Shown here: positions 44,103-52,917 of the stretch, one piece after another
How positions within the stretch are numbered: the first letter of the stretch is position 1
Layout of the letters: every line of letters starts with the position of its first letter
DNA from: Solitalea longa
GTDB taxonomy: Bacteria > Bacteroidota > Bacteroidia > Sphingobacteriales > Sphingobacteriaceae
DNA length: 64,000 nucleotides
Assembly: GCF_002920915.1 (NCBI RefSeq)
Contig: NZ_PQVF01000004.1
Span: 310,001-374,000 of the forward strand
Direction of reading: 5' to 3'
The notes under the pieces: generated by a model
Database searches by the model: none
Seen by the model: the letters and a program-made list of their open reading frames with translations, nothing else
Told to the model about the DNA's origin: nothing
Translations under genes and position numbers: made by a program

Positions 44103-44157
44103 GTCCGCAATTTATGCAGCGCCACCACCAAATGTTATTTAATACTGTGTGTTTCAT
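44098..44157 (-). CDS. trpL: trp operon leader peptide
   Basis: A 19-residue frame, MKHTVLNNIWWWRCINCGR, too short for the usual search. Codons 10-12 are three consecutive TGG (Trp). Position, length and the terminator and antiterminator downstream mark it as a translated attenuator peptide that senses charged tRNA-Trp. It has no close Shine-Dalgarno site; predicted transcription starts about five bases before its ATG. Peptide itself probably has no function beyond stalling. Confidence 0.88.
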   Translation of the reverse strand: MKHTVLNNIWWWRCINCGR

Positions 44158-44168
44158 TTCGATTTTTT

Positions 44169-44200
44169 CAAATATGAATAATCTGTTTTTAAAATGCAAA
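44169..44200 (-). promoter_or_regulatory. probable trp operon promoter
   Basis: On the minus strand TTTG (44200-44197), a 20-base spacer and CATATTTG (44176-44169), which differs from TAnnTTTG in one base. Start would be near 44162. Confidence 0.55.
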
Positions 44201-44384
44201 CCATTTATCAGAATATTTTTCAATAACCAGCTTGTTTTTTAATCAATTTGATAATTTTCTGTAAAGGCATTCAATGATAAATTAAAATTTAAAATCCATT
44301 CGAAATTCAACCATAAACAAAAACAGTTAATTTTTCTAAAGGCTCGATTATGATTTAAAACCCCAATAAGATAGATTTGTTGAT

Positions 44385-45272
44385 ATGTCTAGCAAAAGTA
44401 AAACGATACGTCGACTTAATGTCCGTTCAAACATCAATGCCGTCCTACTTATTGTTTTGGGAGTATTTTCTGCTGCCTTTGGGCTAAAAAGCTTTTTAAT
44501 TCCCAATGGATTTATTGATGGTGGAGTTACCGGTATTTCCCTTTTGATCAATCATGTTACACATATTCCTTTTTCAATTCTGATCTTCACCTTAAACATT
44601 CCCTTTATCATTGTCGGCTACAAGCAAATAGGAAAAAAATTCGCTTTACTAACATTTTGCGCTATTACAGGTTTAGCCTTGGTCGTGTCAACAATCAACT
44701 TCCAGGTAATTACCTCCGACAAACTACTTATCTCCATATTCGGCGGGTTCTTTCTTGGAGGTGGTATTGGTCTTGCTGTTAGAGGAGGCGCAGTAATTGA
44801 CGGCACCGAAATTCTGGCCGTTTACATCACCCGTAAATCAGCCCTTACCATTGGCGACACGATTTTAATCATCAACATCTTAATATTTACCGTTGCGGCC
44901 TTTTTATTAGGAATTGAAGCAGCCATGTACTCCATACTTACCTATCTTTCGGCATCAAAAACAGTTGATTTTATTATCCAGGGTATTGAAGAGTACACCG
45001 GTGTCACCATCATTTCTATCAAAAGCACTGAGATCAAGGAAGCGATCATTAATAAACTTGGACGTGGTGTTACCATTTATAAAGGCGAACGCGGCTTTGG
45101 ATCAGGCGTTTATCAAAATAAAGAAATTGATATTGTTTTTACAGTCATTACCCGCCTGGAGATTTCGAAATTAAGATCAGAAATTGAAAAGATCGACCCA
45201 AGGGCATTTGTGATCATGCACAGTATCAACGAGACAAAAGGTGGGATTATTAAACGCCGACCTTTGCACTAG
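44385..45272 (+). CDS. YitT-family membrane protein (DUF161/DUF2179)
   Basis: 295 residues. About five to six membrane segments in the N-terminal two thirds (FGLKSFLIPNGFIDGGVTGISLLI is the family start, GGIGLAVRGGAVIDGTEILAVY follows), then the soluble DUF2179 ligand domain (GVTIYKGERGFGSGVYQNKEIDIVFTVI). Such proteins are conserved in Firmicutes and Bacteroidota and their function is unknown. It is 34 bases upstream of the channel gene, likely in one operon. Confidence 0.88.
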   Translation: MSSKSKTIRRLNVRSNINAVLLIVLGVFSAAFGLKSFLIPNGFIDGGVTGISLLINHVTHIPFSILIFTLNIPFIIVGYKQIGKKFALLTFCAITGLALVVSTINFQVITSDKLLISIFGGFFLGGGIGLAVRGGAVIDGTEILAVYITRKSALTIGDTILIINILIFTVAAFLLGIEAAMYSILTYLSASKTVDFIIQGIEEYTGVTIISIKSTEIKEAIINKLGRGVTIYKGERGFGSGVYQNKEIDIVFTVITRLEISKLRSEIEKIDPRAFVIMHSINETKGGIIKRRPLH

Positions 45273-45306
45273 CCGGTTTTCAGAAAACTTTAAACTAAAT
45301 TAAAGC

Positions 45307-46290
45307 ATGAATTTCAATCGTATTAAACGTAAGTTTTCAAAGGATGAGCTGCATGATTTGGGGTTTAGTGAGAAATTAACCGGCAGTAACAGAGCCATAA
45401 ATAACGACGGTTCCTTTAACGTAAAACGTATAGGAAGATCAACTACAACCATTCAGGACGTTTACAACGACCTCATTACTATGAGTTGGGGAAAATTCGG
45501 CCTGATCGTTTTGCTTTGGTTTATTCTGATCAACAGTTTCTTCGCAATTATTTACCTTTTGCTCGGAACCGAATACCTCAATGGAGCCAAAGGCCACGAA
45601 TTACTTGAACAGTTCTTGGATTGTTTCTTCTTTAGTGCACAAACACTTTCAACTGTTGGTTACGGACATTTAAGTCCCAGCAATTATTGGATGAGCGGTG
45701 TGGCTGCTTTTGAATGTTTGTTGGGCTTATTAGGCTTTGCACTTGCCACCGGCTTATTATATGGCCGTTTCTCCCGACCTTCTGCAAAAGTGCTTTTTAG
45801 CGAAAACATCATCATTGCTCCTTATAGGGAAGGCCATGGACTGATGTTCAGAATTGTTAATGGGCGTAAAACCCAGCTGATTGAAACCGAACTGCAGGTT
45901 ATTTATTCGATAATGGTGGACGAGGATGATAAAAGGATACGCCGGTATTTTGATTTGAAACTAGAAAGGGCAAAAGTTAATTTTTTTCCAATGAGCTGGA
46001 CGGTTGTTCATCCCATCAATGAAAAAAGCATTTTATTCGGATATACTCAAGATCAACTACTGGATGCAGAAATGGAAATTTTGATTTCGCTGAAAGCCTT
46101 TGATGAAATTTACTCCCAAACCGTTTACGCAAGGCATTCTTACAACTATAGCGATTTAATCAGGGGTGCCCGATTTATACCAATGATAAGTAAGCAAAAC
46201 GGAATATCAGTTTTATCACTTGATCTTTTGCATGAGTATGAAAAAGTTGAATTGTCGGAGCTGATCGTTTCAGAAACCCCTGGCGATTAA
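45307..46290 (+). CDS. inward-rectifier-type potassium channel (KirBac-like)
   Basis: 327 residues. Two membrane helices (about 60-85 and 130-155) bracket the pore loop with the selectivity filter STVGYG, preceded by the slide helix region TMSWGKFGL. The cytoplasmic C-terminal beta-sandwich (FRIVNGRKTQLIETELQV) is that of Kir channels. It conducts K+ across the inner membrane. It follows the YitT gene and its stop overlaps the next, convergent gene by four bases. Confidence 0.9.
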   Translation: MNFNRIKRKFSKDELHDLGFSEKLTGSNRAINNDGSFNVKRIGRSTTTIQDVYNDLITMSWGKFGLIVLLWFILINSFFAIIYLLLGTEYLNGAKGHELLEQFLDCFFFSAQTLSTVGYGHLSPSNYWMSGVAAFECLLGLLGFALATGLLYGRFSRPSAKVLFSENIIIAPYREGHGLMFRIVNGRKTQLIETELQVIYSIMVDEDDKRIRRYFDLKLERAKVNFFPMSWTVVHPINEKSILFGYTQDQLLDAEMEILISLKAFDEIYSQTVYARHSYNYSDLIRGARFIPMISKQNGISVLSLDLLHEYEKVELSELIVSETPGD

Positions 46291-47117
46291 TTTCTTCGGA
46301 TAAAATTAAGAATGGTATCATACATCGGGCAATCCATAAAAAACAATTGGGTAATCATGGCCCGATGAGCTTTGTCTTTTATGATATTAAATTCCAGTTT
46401 TTTACCATCCAGTTCACATTGTTTTCTAAACCGATCGTTCCCTAGCATAATACCTGGATACGTCTTTGTTCCCAGAAAACTTTGGATGGGTAAATTCGTG
46501 TTCTTCAGGTAATTCATTGGCGTAGCTTCCTGCCATTTCACGGGATCAATACCAAATAACTGAAAGTATTTGGTTGCCCATTCAGGGTCGGTAATGGTAA
46601 AGAAATCATGCAGGTCGAGCAAAAAACTATCGATCAAAATCAATCCTTTTAAGGGATTTTCGATTTGAGCCTTTTGAAAGAAACGATCATCCATACCAAC
46701 GAGCGCAGTTAAATAACCACCTGCCGAATGACCGGAAAGAAATACTCGACCAGGATTACCACCGTAGTTAACAATGTTCTCTTTCACCCATTTAACGGCT
46801 CTGGCTACATCAAAGGCCATGTCTTTATAATCATGAGCCGGCGCAAGACGATAGTTTATAGAAACAAACACTGTATTTCTTGAGGCAAAACCCTTTCCCA
46901 GCCGTCCGTAAATATTTTTTGAACCGCTATCCCACTCTCCCCCATGCACAAAAATCAATACATCGCAATTATTAGCATTTAAAGGTGAGTAGACATTCAA
47001 TAAGTGCCTTAGCTTATCAAAATCATCTGATGAACTTGATACATAAGGTAAATCTCTTTTCTTTTGAACCCCTTTGGTTGTAAAACTATTGGAGATATTG
47101 GCAATGAAAGCGAGCAT
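46287..47117 (-). CDS. alpha/beta hydrolase, esterase/lipase type
   Basis: 276 residues. Oxyanion-hole HGGEWDSGSK, nucleophile Ser in SGHSAGGYL and a His near the end (DKAHRAMI), with the acid presumably in between (an Asp near 180-190). This is the HSL/BD-FAE-like branch. Probably an intracellular esterase on small acyl esters, substrate unknown. No signal peptide. It lies downstream of the SDR gene, 70 bases after it, separated by a small inverted repeat. Confidence 0.85.
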   Translation of the reverse strand: MLAFIANISNSFTTKGVQKKRDLPYVSSSSDDFDKLRHLLNVYSPLNANNCDVLIFVHGGEWDSGSKNIYGRLGKGFASRNTVFVSINYRLAPAHDYKDMAFDVARAVKWVKENIVNYGGNPGRVFLSGHSAGGYLTALVGMDDRFFQKAQIENPLKGLILIDSFLLDLHDFFTITDPEWATKYFQLFGIDPVKWQEATPMNYLKNTNLPIQSFLGTKTYPGIMLGNDRFRKQCELDGKKLEFNIIKDKAHRAMITQLFFMDCPMYDTILNFIRRN

Positions 47118-47140
47118 ACTTTTTAATTAAAAAGTCCGAA

Positions 47141-47182
47141 AGTCCATAGCTCAGAGTCGAATCCAACTTTCAACTATGGACT
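47141..47182. repeat. short inverted repeat AGTCCATAG
   Basis: AGTCCATAG (47141-47149) and CTATGGACT (47174-47182), 24 bases apart. The 9-base word is close to the core of the repeat between sucC and asnS (34008-34058). Confidence 0.5.
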
Positions 47183-47190
47183 ATCAGAAA

Positions 47191-48006
47191 CTAACTCAAT
47201 AAAGGATCTTTTTCTTTAGTAAAGTGATTATATACCAGTTTATCGGTTAAAGCCGGAAACCACCTGCTTAAAAACACGGTAAGTTTACCCTGACCGGTCA
47301 TGATCAAATCGCGTTTTCGCTTTTGAACACCTTTAACTATGATTTGGGCAACTTCTTCTGATGACATCATCTTGCTTTCATCCATAGAGCTTTCGCCCTG
47401 TTGTTCATTGTTTTTATTTAAGGCTGAATTTCTAATGTTGGAAGCTGTAAAACCCGGACAGGCAACCATTACATGAACATCATTTTTCAAATTTTCAACA
47501 CGCAACGACTCCATAAATCCCTGCATGGCAAATTTAGATGCCGAATAACCGGTTCTTCCCGGCAAGCCTTTATAACCCGCAATTGATGAAACAGCAACTA
47601 TTGATCCTTTCGATTTAATGATCTCAGGCAATGCATATTTGGTGCAATAAACGGTTCCCCAAAAATTAACATCCATTAACTGTTTCAAAACGCTTAGATC
47701 AAGATCTTTAAACAGGGCACGCATTGAGATCCCAGCATTATTTACCAGTACATCAATTTTACCGAAAGTAAGCTTCGCCTGTCCAATTAACGTGCGGCAA
47801 TCTTCTTCATGGCTCACATCACAACCAACCGCCACTACCCTTATGCCGTACTGTTGTTCCAATTGCTGGCCCAATTCACATAAGGCAATGTACTGGCGGG
47901 CACCCAAAACAAGGTTAGCTCCCTGTTGGGCAAACGCTTCAGCACAAGCTTTTCCTATTCCCGATGAAGCGCCGGTAATAATTACTGTTTTTCCTTTTAA
48001 TGACAT
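47191..48006 (-). CDS. short-chain dehydrogenase/reductase
   Basis: 271 residues from the ATG at 48006 (SLKGKTVIITGASSGIGKA is the usual start; nine further residues from 48033 are less likely). Classical SDR: TGASSGIG cofactor loop, NNAGIS, catalytic Ser in AVSSIAG, YSASK (Tyr-x-x-x-Lys). The RK...W-x-P end is like the DHRS7/DltE branch. It reduces or oxidises an alcohol with NAD(P)H; substrate unknown. Confidence 0.88.
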   Translation of the reverse strand: MSLKGKTVIITGASSGIGKACAEAFAQQGANLVLGARQYIALCELGQQLEQQYGIRVVAVGCDVSHEEDCRTLIGQAKLTFGKIDVLVNNAGISMRALFKDLDLSVLKQLMDVNFWGTVYCTKYALPEIIKSKGSIVAVSSIAGYKGLPGRTGYSASKFAMQGFMESLRVENLKNDVHVMVACPGFTASNIRNSALNKNNEQQGESSMDESKMMSSEEVAQIIVKGVQKRKRDLIMTGQGKLTVFLSRWFPALTDKLVYNHFTKEKDPLLS

Positions 48007-48206
48007 GTTTATTGAGATATAAGATGAAAACACCCGGGAATCGGGGTAAGAGCAGTTCCGAGACTCCTGTTGGTTGATTTAATTACTAATTATTCGATTC
48101 AAAAATGAAAAAAAATATTGATTTGGCAATTCCTTGAAAGATATCCAGCTGATTACGCTTATATTATTTATCAAAACTGGTAATAGCTTTTATAATGAAG
48201 CTTTCC

Positions 48207-48824
48207 TTACTTGAGCAGGCTGTTTTCGTAGAGTACGCGAGTGGCAATTGATCGACCTAAGGTCAGTTCATCTGCATATTCGATCTCGCCGCCAAAAGCA
48301 ATTCCACGGGCAATCGTTGTAATCTTCACGTTAAATTCTTTCAGTTTTTTATACAGGTAGAAGATGGTGGTGTCCCCTTCCATTGTTGGATTAAGCGCAA
48401 GGATAATTTCAGCAGGTTCACCGCTGGCAGCCCGTTCAAGTAATTGAGTAATGTTAAGATCAGAAGGCCCGATACCTTCCATCGGAGAGATCAATCCGTT
48501 TAAAACATGATAAAGGCCGTTAAATTGCTGGGTATTTTCAATGGCCATTACGTCCCTGCTATCTTCCACTACACAAATTAACGAGCGATCTCGCTTTGGA
48601 TGCACGCAAATATCACAAACCGGAGTATCTGAAATGTTTCCGCAATTGGAACAAAAACGGATGTTCTTGCGAAGTTTAATAATGGTATTGCCGAAATGTT
48701 CAACCTCTTCATTGTTTTGATTCAACAGGTGCAAAACCAACCTAAGCGCTGTTTTTGATCCAATACCCGGTAATTTCGAAAATTCGTTAACTGCTTCTTC
48801 CAGTAATTTTGATGAAAACTGCAT
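48207..48824 (-). CDS. recR: recombination protein RecR
   Basis: 205 residues. N-terminal helix-hairpin-helix (FSKLPGIGSKTALRLVLHLL), a four-Cys zinc site (CSNCGNISDTPVCDIC) and the Toprim domain beginning SLICVVEDSRDVMAIE. It loads RecA on gapped DNA with RecF/RecO. Length and motifs are normal. Confidence 0.96.
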   Translation of the reverse strand: MQFSSKLLEEAVNEFSKLPGIGSKTALRLVLHLLNQNNEEVEHFGNTIIKLRKNIRFCSNCGNISDTPVCDICVHPKRDRSLICVVEDSRDVMAIENTQQFNGLYHVLNGLISPMEGIGPSDLNITQLLERAASGEPAEIILALNPTMEGDTTIFYLYKKLKEFNVKITTIARGIAFGGEIEYADELTLGRSIATRVLYENSLLK

Positions 48825-49015
48825 GCCTTGTTTTAATCTGAACTACAAATATGCGCAGGTAAAATGGCTTCAGCAATTATTGGCTTTAATAATATTGCCA
48901 TTACGACCGAGTAAAAACCTATCAGAAATAAAGAAAATTAAACTAGAAAGTATTTTGGATTTTTTCCATATTTAGCGGGTTATATAACCAAATCACTAAT
49001 CAACATAACACAAGC

Positions 49016-50512
49016 ATGTCAGCTTCTTTACTATTTACATTCGTTGCACTGTATTTTGTCATTTTACTCGTTGTAGCCTATTTCACATCCCGCAATGCAG
49101 GTAACGATACCTTTTTCATTGGTAATAAAAGTTCTAACTGGATGCTGGTCGCCTTCGGTATGATCGGTACCTCCTTATCAGGGGTGACTTTTGTGAGTGT
49201 ACCAGGCGGAGTTGGCAGTGAATCGTTTGCTTACTTGCAAATAACCCTAGGCTATTTTATCGGTTACCTGGCCATCGCTTTTGTGCTATTACCGCTTTAT
49301 TATCGATTAAATTTAACCTCCATCTACTCTTACCTGAACAGCCGCTTAGGCTTTACATCGTATAAAACAGGAGCCTCATTTTTTATTATTTCGAGAACGG
49401 TAGGTGCTACAGCCAGGCTTTACCTGGTGGTGAATATTTTACAGGAAGCTATCTTATCTCAATTTGGCATTCCGTTTTGGTTAACTACCCTTATCATTCT
49501 GTTAATGATCCTACTGTACACATATGAAGGTGGTGTTAAAACCATTGTATGGACCGATACGCTGCAAACCACTTGTATGCTTGCCGGCCTGGTAATTTGT
49601 GTGGCTTATATTCTGAAACAAATGAACCTCTCCCTTCCGGAAGGCTTTCAGGCGATGGACGCCTCTGGATATTCGAAAGTATTCTTCACCAATCCTAATG
49701 ATAAATTATTCTTTGTTAAACAGATCTTGGCAGGCGCATTTATCACTATAACCATGACCGGTATGGATCAGGAAATGATGCAAAAGAATATTTCGGTTAA
49801 AAACCTGAAAGACGCCCAAAAGAATATGGTTTCACTTGCCTTTATCATGGTATTTGTTATTGGTTTGTTTTTAGTTTTAGGTGGATTATTACATCTATAC
49901 GCCAAACAAGTAGGAATTACTGCTACCGGCGATAAATTATTCCCAACAATAGCTTTAGATTCGCACATACCACCGGTAATTTCCGTAATTTTTATCATTG
50001 CGTTAATTTCTGCACTTTTTCCAAGTGCCGATGGTGCAATTACTGCCTTAACTTCATCGTTTTGTATAGATATAATCGGCTTGCAGCGTAATCAAACCTG
50101 GACTGATGAATACAAGAAAAAGGTTCGTCAACGAGTGCATTTAACCTTTGCTTTTGTGTTTTTATTACTGGTAATGATGTTTAAATGGATCAACAATCCT
50201 AGCATGATCGGTTTGATCTTAAAGTTGGCCGGATATACTTATGGTCCTCTGCTTGGATTATTCTCTTTTGGCATTTTAACCAAGCGCATTTTAAATGAAA
50301 AAATTGTCCCATTTGTATGCTTAGCCGCTCCTGGTATTTGTTTTGTAATCGATAAATATCAAAAAGACCTTTTCGGGGAGTTTCACATCGGACTTGAGCT
50401 TTTAATAATAAATGGACTGATAACATTTATTGGGCTTTACATTTTTTCCACAGCTCCTGCTGCATCATCTTCTGATGCCCGCCTGAACAAAGAATCGGCC
50501 TTAAATGTTTAA
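49016..50512 (+). CDS. sodium:solute symporter (SSS family)
   Basis: 498 residues, about thirteen membrane segments. Family traits: NDTFFIGNKSSNWMLVAFGMIGTSLSGVTFVSVPG, RTVGATARLYLV, DQEMMQKN and ALFPSADGAITALTSSF. This is the solute:Na+ symporter family (sialic acid, glucose, proline and others); the substrate is not deducible. A short hairpin with a 3-base loop follows the stop codon. Confidence 0.9.
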   Translation: MSASLLFTFVALYFVILLVVAYFTSRNAGNDTFFIGNKSSNWMLVAFGMIGTSLSGVTFVSVPGGVGSESFAYLQITLGYFIGYLAIAFVLLPLYYRLNLTSIYSYLNSRLGFTSYKTGASFFIISRTVGATARLYLVVNILQEAILSQFGIPFWLTTLIILLMILLYTYEGGVKTIVWTDTLQTTCMLAGLVICVAYILKQMNLSLPEGFQAMDASGYSKVFFTNPNDKLFFVKQILAGAFITITMTGMDQEMMQKNISVKNLKDAQKNMVSLAFIMVFVIGLFLVLGGLLHLYAKQVGITATGDKLFPTIALDSHIPPVISVIFIIALISALFPSADGAITALTSSFCIDIIGLQRNQTWTDEYKKKVRQRVHLTFAFVFLLLVMMFKWINNPSMIGLILKLAGYTYGPLLGLFSFGILTKRILNEKIVPFVCLAAPGICFVIDKYQKDLFGEFHIGLELLIINGLITFIGLYIFSTAPAASSSDARLNKESALNV

Positions 50513-50522
50513 AATATAGCTG

Positions 50523-50542
50523 AAGGCTTACCAAGCCTTTTT
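50523..50542 (+). terminator. terminator after the SSS symporter gene
   Basis: AAGGCTT (50523-50529) and AAGCCTT (50533-50539), loop ACC, then TTT. Compact 7-bp stem just before the next ATG. Confidence 0.6.
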
Positions 50543-50556
50543 ATAAAAATTTAACT

Positions 50557-51276
50557 ATGATGAATGACGATTTAATTAATGATGAACGAATTCGTGAGGG
50601 ATTTGTCAACAAAGACTGGCCGGAAGTAAAAATCTCCGATTCATGGCAGATTTTCAAGATCATGGCGGAGTTTGTTAAGGGATTTGAGACCATGGCCCGA
50701 ATCGGTCCTTGCGTATCAATTTTTGGCTCGGCAAGGGTAAAGCCGGGAACAAAATATTATGAAGTAGCAGTTGAAATTGCCCGTCAATTAACGCTTAATG
50801 GCTACGGTATCATTTCGGGCGGCGGTCCGGGTATTATGGAGGCTGCTAACAAAGGCGCTCATTCTACCGGTGGTAAATCGGTGGGTTTGAACATTGATTT
50901 ACCGCATGAACAATTCCATAATCCATATATCGATAAGGACAAACTAATGACCTATGATTATTTCTTTGTTCGTAAAGTGATGTTTGTTAAATACTCTCAG
51001 GGATTTGTGGTTTTACCGGGAGGATTTGGAACGATGGATGAGCTTTTTGAAGCACTCACTCTAATTCAAACCGGAAAAGTGGCCCGTTTCCCTATCGTGT
51101 TGGTAGGTAAAGAATACTGGGGAGGTTTGCTCGACTGGATAAGAAGAGAACTGGAAGAAGGAGGTTATGTTTCTGCGGAAGACCACAATCTTTTCAGACT
51201 GGTAGACACAGCTGAAGAAGCGGTTGAACACATTGTTCGATTCTACAACAAGTATGTAATTAAGCCTAACTTTTAG
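50557..51276 (+). CDS. LOG-family protein (TIGR00730 Rossmann-fold)
   Basis: 239 residues. GSARVKPGTKYYE, SGGGPGIMEAANKGA and PGGFGTMDELFEALTLIQTGK (the PGGxGTxxE motif) identify the LOG/TIGR00730 family, whose members hydrolyse nucleoside 5'-monophosphates to base and ribose-5-phosphate. The longer variant seen here is common in Bacteroidota. It may start at the second Met three bases later. Confidence 0.9.
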   Translation: MMNDDLINDERIREGFVNKDWPEVKISDSWQIFKIMAEFVKGFETMARIGPCVSIFGSARVKPGTKYYEVAVEIARQLTLNGYGIISGGGPGIMEAANKGAHSTGGKSVGLNIDLPHEQFHNPYIDKDKLMTYDYFFVRKVMFVKYSQGFVVLPGGFGTMDELFEALTLIQTGKVARFPIVLVGKEYWGGLLDWIRRELEEGGYVSAEDHNLFRLVDTAEEAVEHIVRFYNKYVIKPNF

Positions 51277-51288
51277 CAAGTATAAATT

Positions 51289-51320
51289 GAATTGTAAATG
51301 GTTTGTGCCATTTACAATTC
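51289..51320. terminator. bidirectional terminator sharing the patatin stop codon
   Basis: GAATTGTAAATGG (51289-51301) pairs perfectly (13 bp) with CCATTTACAATTC (51308-51320) across 6 bases. The last nine bases of the patatin gene, including its stop, form part of the stem. Confidence 0.75.
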
Positions 51321-52238
51321 ATTATTTAAAGCAACAAAACTCGATTCTTCTTTTTTAAGCAGATAATCTGTATAGGCAATATCAAAGCTTAGCTTACCCA
51401 CTTCTATCAATTCTGATGCCCTGTAAAACTCAAAACTACCGCATGAATTCCTCGAAATATTAATCAAAATATCTGGCTGGTAAGTTTGAAGCATTAATTG
51501 GGTTAAACGATCTTGAATAAGCTCAAACGAACGATTCAGCAAACCGAACATTCCAATTTTTTCTGTTGGATCATTTGAACGTGTATCCATTTTAAAAAAC
51601 GACGAAAGCCAGCTATCCCACAAGCCTTTACCTTTGACTTGTAACTCCTTATTCGGAAATTCGGATAGTTGCAATGGTGCCGTATTTGCATTTACATTTA
51701 CCGCAACTAATAATTCGTCGGGTTGGCGATTGGCCATTGCCACCTCAATAGGCAACGGATTTAACAAGCCTCCATCCAAAAGAACCTTGCCGTTTTCTGT
51801 CACTGGTGTAAAAACTGTTGGTATGGCAATCGATGCTCTGATAGCTTTAAATAAATCACCCGAATTAAAATAGATTTCCTGCTGAGCTTGAACATCCGTT
51901 GCCACAGCTGTAAAGGGGATGGCGAAATTTTCAATTTGATGGGGCCCGATCAATTCTTCGATAGCTCCCAAAACCCTATCACCTCTCACCAAACCACCTC
52001 CTGAAAGGGTAAAGTCCAGAAGCTTAAAAACATCCCTCTTTTCCAGGTTTATGATCCAGTTCTTATAGGTTTCCAGGTGATTGGCACAATACACCCCACC
52101 AACGAGTGCCCCCATAGAGCATCCTGCAACTCGTGAAATTATAAAGCCTTTCTTCTCCAGCTCTTCGATAACGCCTATTTGCGAAATCCCTCTGGCACCA
52201 CCGCTACCCAGTACCAGGCAAACTTTTTGACCTGTCAT
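51312..52238 (-). CDS. patatin-like phospholipase
   Basis: 308 residues. Oxyanion-loop SGGARGISQIGV, nucleophile Ser in GCSMGALVGG and the acid in LDGGLLNPLP (Ser-Asp dyad of patatin/RssA/YchK-like lipases). No signal peptide, so a cytoplasmic or membrane-peripheral acylhydrolase. It lies 16 bases after the DUF502 gene and probably in one operon with it. Confidence 0.88.
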   Translation of the reverse strand: MTGQKVCLVLGSGGARGISQIGVIEELEKKGFIISRVAGCSMGALVGGVYCANHLETYKNWIINLEKRDVFKLLDFTLSGGGLVRGDRVLGAIEELIGPHQIENFAIPFTAVATDVQAQQEIYFNSGDLFKAIRASIAIPTVFTPVTENGKVLLDGGLLNPLPIEVAMANRQPDELLVAVNVNANTAPLQLSEFPNKELQVKGKGLWDSWLSSFFKMDTRSNDPTEKIGMFGLLNRSFELIQDRLTQLMLQTYQPDILINISRNSCGSFEFYRASELIEVGKLSFDIAYTDYLLKKEESSFVALNNEL

Positions 52239-52254
52239 AAATATTAATTTTCGA

Positions 52255-52845
52255 CTACTTCAAATCACTTACCCCTCCGGAAACTGTAAACTTCATTACC
52301 TCGCCCGAATTCAACTGCAACGGTTTCACAAACTTAGAAGGAACAATAAAAAATTCACCTGAAAAATTATACGAATGAGGGAAATAGACACCTACATCAT
52401 CGGTTAAACCCAAAACAGAAAGATCTTTTTGGGTGATAAACCCAACTTTTTTCAATCCCAGTTCATTTATCTGAACCAAAACAGGTTCATTAAACTTTTT
52501 ATCATCTCCAAAAAAGGCTTCCATAAAGTCTTTTATCGAAGAATAGATAAGCTTGAAAACCGGAATTTTATTTAAAAGCCTTTCAAAATAGTTGGCAATA
52601 GGTTCGGTGATCAAATAGGTTACCAGAACACCAACAAATGTGATGGAAACCAGCACAATGGCTAAACCTAATCCCGGAATTCCTATATCTATTAAACTAT
52701 CAACAAATCTTATACCGCTGGCAACAATGTAAAATGTTAACCCAATAGGCAACACAAAAAGCAGTCCCTTTATAAAAAAACCGAACAGAATCTTCCAAAC
52801 ACTTCGTACCCTTGCTTTATGACGAAGTTTACCTATTTCATCCAT
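52255..52845 (-). CDS. DUF502-family membrane protein
   Basis: 196 residues. N-terminal two membrane segments (FGFFIKGLLFVLPIGLTFYIV and GLGLAIVLVSITFVGVLVTYL) and a cytoplasmic or periplasmic domain with PVFKLIYSSIKDFMEAFFGDDKKFNEPVLVQ, YFPHSYNFSGEFFIVPSK. This is the DUF502 family, widely spread, function unknown; Arabidopsis relatives (COV) work in stem patterning. It precedes the patatin gene on the same strand. Confidence 0.88.
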   Translation of the reverse strand: MDEIGKLRHKARVRSVWKILFGFFIKGLLFVLPIGLTFYIVASGIRFVDSLIDIGIPGLGLAIVLVSITFVGVLVTYLITEPIANYFERLLNKIPVFKLIYSSIKDFMEAFFGDDKKFNEPVLVQINELGLKKVGFITQKDLSVLGLTDDVGVYFPHSYNFSGEFFIVPSKFVKPLQLNSGEVMKFTVSGGVSDLK

Positions 52846-52917
52846 GAATAGTTATTTAAATAAATTTATATCAAAATAAAGGCTAAAGATAATCTTTGTG
52901 AGAGCAATAAGTTAAAA

